DNA of 64,000 bases from Sinotaia quadrata (lineage: Eukaryota > Mollusca > Gastropoda > Architaenioglossa > Viviparidae), in contig CM054178.1 of NCBI GenBank assembly GCA_028829895.1, positions 105,745,558 to 105,809,557 on the forward strand. Direction: 5' to 3'. The translations under genes and the position numbers were made by a program. Positions 57,917 through 64,000 of this stretch are shown here, piece by piece; position 1 is the stretch's first letter; each line of letters opens with the position of its first letter. A model generated the notes under the pieces. The model was not told where the DNA came from, made no database searches, and worked only from the letters and a program-made list of their open reading frames with translations.

Positions 57917-58274
57917 CACACACGATACAATCGATTAACATTTAATTTTTATTGCAAAAAGGAATTAATTTTGAGTATTTAAATTTTTAAAGCGTATTCT
58001 TTTTTTTTCTTTTTTTTAAAATAGAGTTTAGTGATTTTGATTTACAGTCCAGCAATACTTGAAGGAGATTGAAAAATAGCGTAAATAACAGTCCTCGCAC
58101 CTTCCCTCAAACGAGTTTATTAAGTGCTTTACTATCGTATTCAGAAATTTACCGCAGTGGATGAGTGAGTCATTTCGTTTTGGGACATCTCATTAACAGA
58201 TTTTACCTCTCATGTCTAAATGTATGATACACACAGTATTTCATTATCTGAAGGTAGATTACATGGATACTAAA
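57914..58274. other. AT-rich gene-free stretch
   Basis: A T-run lies near 58000-58017. No other feature was recognised. Confidence 0.45.
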
Positions 58275-58510
58275 GTTTGACTAACTACAACTAACCTACA
58301 CCAGGATTGTGTTTAATGGAAAATAGATTACCTCTATTCTATAAGTCTGTTTAATTTAAACAAGTTACACCAAGGTTGTGTTTATTTTGCAAGTAGGTTT
58401 TCATATAAAATTCTGTAAGTTTGTTTATCTGAATCTAGACTCAACCAAGACTGTGTTACTCGAAACGTATATTACGTGTATTTTCTATTTTAATTGAATC
58501 TGTGCTGTGT
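58275..58510. repeat. Degenerate tandem repeat of about 75-80 bp, 3 copies
   Basis: ACACCAGGATTGTGTTTA, ACACCAAGGTTGTGTTTA and TCAACCAAGACTGTGTTA recur, each followed by A/T-rich sequence with ATTCTATAAGTCTGTTTA-like ends. Similarity is moderate. Confidence 0.6.
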
Positions 58511-58943
58511 CAACAGGCTTTTTTGTTGTTGTCAACCTGAAATAAGACTACACACATTCTGAGAGAATATTGAGTTTAAACTAGACCACACCCAGCATCT
58601 CTGCTAATGAAAGTAAACTGCATCAAGAGACGCTACACCAACAAAGTCTTACACAAAGTTTGACTAGCAGAAAGAAGATGATACTCATACTATTCTTTAC
58701 CATGAGTTCGTTTACCAGTAAATATGTCATATACGTAATTTCGTTGTTAGAAAACACGCCATGTTGTGCTCATATTGTATTTATCGAAATTTAAACCTTA
58801 CGCAGTTTGTGTTTACTCGAGAATATAGAATAATCTTGAAGTTTTTTTTTTATTTTTTATTTTATTTTTTTACCAGAATTTACTCGAGAGAGTAGCTTTC
58901 TCAGAACTAAATACGTTCACACTAATACCAATTGATATTACAC
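58511..58943. other. Gene-free stretch
   Basis: A T-rich run lies at about 58840-58872. No recognised feature. Confidence 0.45.
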
Positions 58944-59104
58944 CCAAAGTGTGCTTACGAGTAGGAGCCAAAGTGTGCTTACGAGTAGGAACCCAAAGTG
59001 TGCTTACGAGAAAGAACCCGAAGCATGCTCATTAGAAAGAACTCAAAGTGTGCTAATTAGAAAGAACCTAAAGTATGCTTAAGAGAAAGAATTCAAAGTG
59101 TGTT
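58944..59104. repeat. 29-30-bp minisatellite, about 6 copies
   Basis: CCAAAGTGTGCTTACGAGTA followed by GGAAC. Right copies change to ATTAGAAAGAACTCA. It abuts the next, unrelated array. Confidence 0.92.
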
Positions 59105-59112
59105 CATATATT

Positions 59113-59412
59113 TGTCTACAAACACATATCACTAACTATATATGCAAATAACTGTCTACAACCACATTTCACTTTTTACATATGCAAATCACTGTCTACA
59201 AACACATTTCACTTTTTACATATGCAAACCACTGTCTACAAACACATTTCACTTTTTACATATGCAAATCACTGTCTACAAACACATTTCACTTTTTACA
59301 TATGCAAATCACTGTCTACAAACACATATCACGCCTACATATGCAAACCACTGTCTACAAAACTTATCACTGTCTACATATGCAAATCACTGTCTACACA
59401 CATTATACAAAC
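59113..59412. repeat. 40-bp minisatellite, about 7 copies
   Basis: ACAAACACATTTCACTTTTT followed by ACATATGCAAATCACTGTCT. Outer copies are shortened. Three plus-strand frames remain open as a by-product. Confidence 0.95.
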
Positions 59413-60345
59413 AACTGATTATATTTCAGATGTGTTAGAGAGTTGATAAACATCTCTTTCTCTGAAAGCCAATGTTTTCCTCCTGAGTGAATGAATCAGA
59501 GGAGAAAATAAATGAATTGCCACCCGAAACGCCATTTAAAAGCAATCTCCGCAAAAGCAAAATCCAATTATTAATTAAAATGACAAAATTAAAGAAAGTA
59601 TTCTTTTAAATTTACACAGCTGTATGGATATCGGCTGGTTTAATATTTGCAAAAAGAAGCAACATTTAAAGAATGCTGTGAAGTTGTCCTTCCGTATATC
59701 AATTAGCTAATTTAACTTCCAATTTTACTCTCTTTCAAAGTAAAATATAAAAATCCATCCATCCAAGTAACAATCAAGTAATGCTCTAGGCAAGACCAGA
59801 CACAAGAGCGAAAACAATGCAACAACACCCTTAATTTATTCAAAATATTTAATCTCATGATTCCCCATAATCCTTTGAACAAAAACAATCTCAAGATTGG
59901 TAACAAGAACATGTCACATAATGCAATTTAAACAAACCTTGCTTTAGTAAAATCATTTAACAAAAACTAAATACGAATATCAATGGGATCTCAACATGCA
60001 GATCTATCAAACTTTGTAGAAAGCAAAGCAAAGGGGAAAGAAATCTATAAATAATGAAAGTTAAGTCACAACATGACGGACAATAGGATATGCAGATACG
60101 ACACAGCATGCAAATCAATTGAAAAATAATGATTATCAAAGAAGTAAACAAGAAGAGCCGTATTTTAAAAAAAGAATGGGGTAACAGAAAAGATACAACA
60201 ACAACAAAACAATACCATGCGATGGTGAAATGAAACAAACCAAAATTATAATCACACATTCGATTAGTTGTAACAAAACTGCTTCAGCAACAAAAACAAC
60301 CAGGGACTATGTAAATAATAATAATAGAATCCACGAAATGCACAG
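59413..60345. other. AT-rich gene-free stretch
   Basis: A 100-codon minus-strand frame (59957-60259) rich in hydrophobic residues is unrecognised. No other feature. Confidence 0.4.
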
Positions 60346-60605
60346 GATAGCACCTGACAACGATTCGCTAAGCTATTCATTAAGATAGCTCATGACAAAT
60401 ATCACTAAGCTATACATTAAGATAGCACATGACAAATATCACTAAGCTATACATTAAGATAGCACATGACAAATATCACTAAGCTATGCATTAAGATAGC
60501 ACATGACAAATATCACTAAGCTATACATTAAGATAGCACATGACAAGGTATCAATAAGCTATACATTAAGATAGCACATGACAAGGTATCAATAAGCTAT
60601 CAATT
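60346..60605. repeat. 37-bp minisatellite, 7 copies
   Basis: AAGATAGCACATGACAAATA followed by TCACTAAGCTATACATT. The last two copies share the variant AAGGTATCAATAAGC. Confidence 0.95.
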
Positions 60606-61311
60606 GTGAAAGACATTTATCTGACACTAATTAAATGTTTAGGAACTGATGATAGCAAATTATGCATATATTGAAAGATCTTACATGAGATATTGTAACG
60701 AAAGTATACAAAAATATTTTGTGCAATGTTGTAGATTTTGTATAAGTACTTTATTGTGCGTGTATATGTATGTGTATGTGTGTTTTCCTATTTATGTGCG
60801 TAAACTGTAAGGGTCCATGTCTGTTATGTGTTATGTTTGATGTATCAAGTCTATTTGAGTGTCATGTTAGTGTTTTGGTTAACACGTAAGCCTGAATGTT
60901 TTAAGATAATTACCTAATAATTTATGCAACTAATCAAAGTCAATTACTATATTTTTAAATAATTCCTGTTTAACAACCCACATTCATACTGTTAACAGCA
61001 ACAAGTTTCATGGAATTGTCCACAGAGCATAATGACCTAATTAAAGTGTAAGAACAAATTACGGTAAACATTTGCACGTTGCATTTGAACATGTACTAAA
61101 GAATATTAAAGTCATGTAGCAATCATAGACAATAGAAAAATAGACAGAAACTTGAAGCGTAATAACACTAGCTATCTTTGGTAAGTTGGAAAAAGCTAGA
61201 CCCACATTTCAGCAGGAAAAAAAATATTTTCTAACTAAACGTGTTGATGTTGATTGGGCGAGTCACATGCACGACACAGCAATGAAAACTTCTTTTTCCG
61301 CTAGTGTATCG
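60606..61311. other. AT-rich gene-free stretch
   Basis: Unique sequence with a short TGTATATGTATGTG run near 60760. No gene was recognised. Confidence 0.45.
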
Positions 61312-61576
61312 TACTACTCTATTCAATGCGGCGCGTACACTTGCTCGTAGACTGCATAACACTATTCAATGCGAAATGCGGCGTGTACACTTACTCGTAG
61401 ACTGCTTAACACTATTCAATGTGCCGCGTACACTTACTCGTAGACTGCATAACACTATTCAATGTGGCGCGTACACTTACTCGTAGACTGCATAACACTA
61501 TTCAATGTGCCGCGTACACTTACTCGTAGACTGCATAACACTATTCAATGTGGCGCGTACACTTACTCGTAGGTTG
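61312..61576. repeat. 43-bp minisatellite, about 6 copies
   Basis: ACTGCATAACACTATTCAAT followed by GTGGCGCGTACACTTACTCGTAG. G and C alternate at one site (TGGCGCG/TGCCGCG) in successive copies. The second copy has an extra GCGAAAT. Confidence 0.95.
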
Positions 61577-62934
61577 CACTATTTCTCTGATAAGTTGCGC
61601 TCTGGATTTAAGTGATGTCATTGGGGTGGGGGAGAAGATGTCGGTGAAGGATCTTAGGATAGATAAAGTAAAAATAAAAGTAAGAACTTACTAGAACTGT
61701 GTCAATCAAAGAGTGCGGTAACCTTAATGACGTCTGACACGTCTTCCGATGTAAAGATGTACTGCTAACTCCAGTTCTACTATTTGTTTTCTCCTTTCAA
61801 ACATTTACAACAAGCAAAACTGATATTTTATTTTCATCCTATACATTGTAAAAACATGATGAAGTCATTGGTAACTTCGTAATAAAGTAGAGAAGGTAAT
61901 TTGACATTTTGTGATATTCAAATCTTGCCAATGCATTGTGCAGTTATAAGTTATCAGGGTGTCTGTGTTCGGTAACCGATTACACGAATTCGTCCAGATC
62001 GAACTAGTGTACAAGGGCGCATGATGACTGTATAATCCGTCAGGAAAAAAAATCAACATTCCAATAATGTCATCGATTCTGTACAATGCGCAAGTGTAGA
62101 AGTCACACTGCGCACTGACATGTGAGTTGCCAAAAAAATTTTTAAAGAATGGGAATTTATTTTCCGGTCCAAACGTGAGACAAGTACAATAAGAGATCAG
62201 ACAAACGTTTCGCGGATTGAGATCGTATCAAGCGTGCTGTGACATATTAGAAGCCCTCACGTCAAGCATGACTGATTCCAATAATTAATTTAAGGATTGA
62301 AATGAATTTAAAATGAGGCTGCTTCAGGCAATGGTGAGGTCATAAACTTTGATGAAGTGTTTCGCGGACTTTTTTGTTGTTGAAGTGACTCCTTGAATAT
62401 TGCTTAAACCAATCACTACTCACCCACTCGCTCACCCACATAGCCCAATCACTCACCCATCTACCTACTCACTTACTTGATTGCAAATATATGTTTACAT
62501 ATCTAACAGTCAATAGACTGCCGCTGCCGATTAAGACTGTTCGTAAGTGTCAATGTATCTACCACTCATGACCTCAGATCTGCCCAAGCATACTAAATAC
62601 TTCTTTTATACGATCTGAGCTCATAATGCCATTTTAACAGCAGATCTATAATATACACTTTCAAAATCGATAGAATTTCGTACTTCTTCATATACGTATA
62701 TACACTCAGAACTGTTTGTTTCAGTAACATCTCATATATGAATATATGTTGAATATCTCGCATATATGTATTTTATTACAAAAGTCTTTGAGTTGCTGCT
62801 AACATAGAGTGTATATATCGCAGTCAAAATATGTTTGACATTATACATTGTGTAGCATAGCATTTGTCAAATTAGACCAATTATTAGTGTGGAAAATGTC
62901 AAGTAACTAAACTTAGTTGTGTTGATGATACTAA
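61577..62934. other. Gene-free stretch
   Basis: Unique AT-rich sequence. TATATG-rich motifs lie at about 62690-62770. No gene was recognised. Confidence 0.4.
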
Positions 62935-63102
62935 AGTGTAGTCTTAGCAGCTCTGGTGCTACTAAAGTGTGAATGTGGAAGTATTAGTGATAGTACACTT
63001 TGTAACGTGGAAATGTTAGTGCTAGCACACTGTGTAACGTGGAAATGTTATTGCTACTACAGTGTGTAACGTGGACGGGTTAGTGCTAGTACACTATGTA
63101 GT
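62935..63102. repeat. About 32-bp minisatellite, about 5 copies
   Basis: GTGCTAGTACACTGTGTAAC followed by GTGGAAATGTTA, diverged on the left. Confidence 0.85.
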
Positions 63103-63225
63103 TTGAACGCACCTTGCCGTGACCTACTTTGAACGCACCTTGCCGTGGTCTACTTTGAATACTCCTTGCCGTGACCTACTTTCAACACACTTTACAGTGA
63201 TCTACTTTTAATGTACCTTGCTTAG
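63103..63225. repeat. About 26-27-bp minisatellite, 4-5 copies
   Basis: CTACTTTGAACGCACCTTGC followed by CGTGAC. It adjoins the previous array without a gap. Confidence 0.88.
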
Positions 63226-63646
63226 AACATGATTTTGAATGCATCTTCAACTGAAGTACGTTACACTAAATCCAAGCACTTCTTCAAAACATAAGGGTGC
63301 GAAAACACTGGAGCGCGCTAGATGAAGAGGCAATCATATTGAGTTTGGTACAACAAATGCAAATTTATTTTCCGTTTGAAAAGGAGTTTATATTTATACA
63401 AATGTCTCGTAGACTCTGCTGAACATTACCCACCAAAAGACTGAAAGGGTTACTTCGTTTGTCAATCCCCACTACAGATTTCAGATTGAAAAACGTGTCA
63501 AAGAGGACCTAAAAGAAATAAGGGTAATCACCTATTATATCTATTATGTTTTTCTTTAAAATTGTGTACTTTTACAATCTAATTAAATGTTTACACAATA
63601 CTAGCATATTTTTGTTGGCAAGAAATGTGCAGATGTTTTGTATAAG

Positions 63647-63650
<4 letters not shown>
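63226..63650. other. Gene-free stretch
   Basis: Unique sequence with no recognised feature. Confidence 0.45.

Positions 63651-63732
<82 letters not shown>
63651..63732. repeat. (AC)n microsatellite
   Basis: About 40 uninterrupted AC units followed by ATATATATG. Confidence 0.97.
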
Positions 63733-63739
<7 letters not shown>

Positions 63740-64000
63740 GCATGCCCAACTGCCAAATCCACACATTTAACTCCAATATATACTATTTAATAAACAGAAA
63801 CATGGTGATTATAAATCTGAATAGCGCCATTAAAGCTTGTTTTAAAGTCAAGAGACAGTTTCGCCTAATTTAAGTACTGCTAATCTGTTCCTAATAACGT
63901 CGTCTGAACAAAACAACAACAACAAAAAAAAACAAGTTCAAACCTTTGAACTGATTTTCTACTTAGCAAAGAAGTAAACATATATAGCATCCGAGAATTT
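63733..64000. other. Right edge, no recognised feature
   Basis: AT-rich sequence with AACAACAAC and A-runs near 63912-63931. Confidence 0.45.

Overview
This is non-bacterial, animal-type DNA. It is AT-rich and almost free of coding sequence. It carries long (AC)n, (GA)n and (ATCT)n tracts, dozens of locus-specific minisatellites, eukaryotic DNA-transposon remnants and tRNA-like SINE heads. The style (dense unrelated minisatellites, hAT elements, low GC) fits a marine invertebrate, plausibly a mollusc. That taxonomic guess is inference, because no gene that would fix the species is present.

Layout. 1-11 kb: gene-free, AT-rich, with minisatellites at 0.9, 4.6, 5.1, 6.0, 8.3 and 9.2 kb. 11.1-11.3 kb: a 168-bp hAT-type MITE with a perfect 8-bp target-site duplication. 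14.7-16.8 kb: clustered simple repeats and a 52-bp minisatellite. 20.4-22.1 kb: the largest array, about 23 monomers of about 73 bp with higher-order organisation. 22.3-26 kb: more minisatellites. 26.8-27.2 kb: a CpG-rich patch that reads on the minus strand as a promoter (X-box-like, CCAAT, GC-box and CRE-like sites) followed by a short first coding exon with an excellent start context and a consensus splice donor. This is the only plausible live gene, and it would run leftward with a long first intron. 29-31.3 kb: minisatellites. 31.7-34.3 kb: a decayed hAT transposase gene of the ZMYM1-like/DUF4371 type, interrupted by two minisatellites. One of these grew out of the codons for the conserved SDTRWE segment. 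34.6-34.9 kb: a candidate small inverted-repeat element. 36-64 kb: gene-free, with many arrays, including eight identical 63-bp units at 55.8 kb and a polypurine tract of about 450 bp at 52.6 kb.

No operon, rRNA gene, intact tRNA gene or CRISPR array was found. Nearly all long open frames are by-products of tandem repeats lacking stop codons. By rough addition the tandem arrays occupy about one fifth of the window, and most have unrelated units. The main biology visible here is local tandem amplification acting on otherwise unconstrained DNA and on dead transposons.
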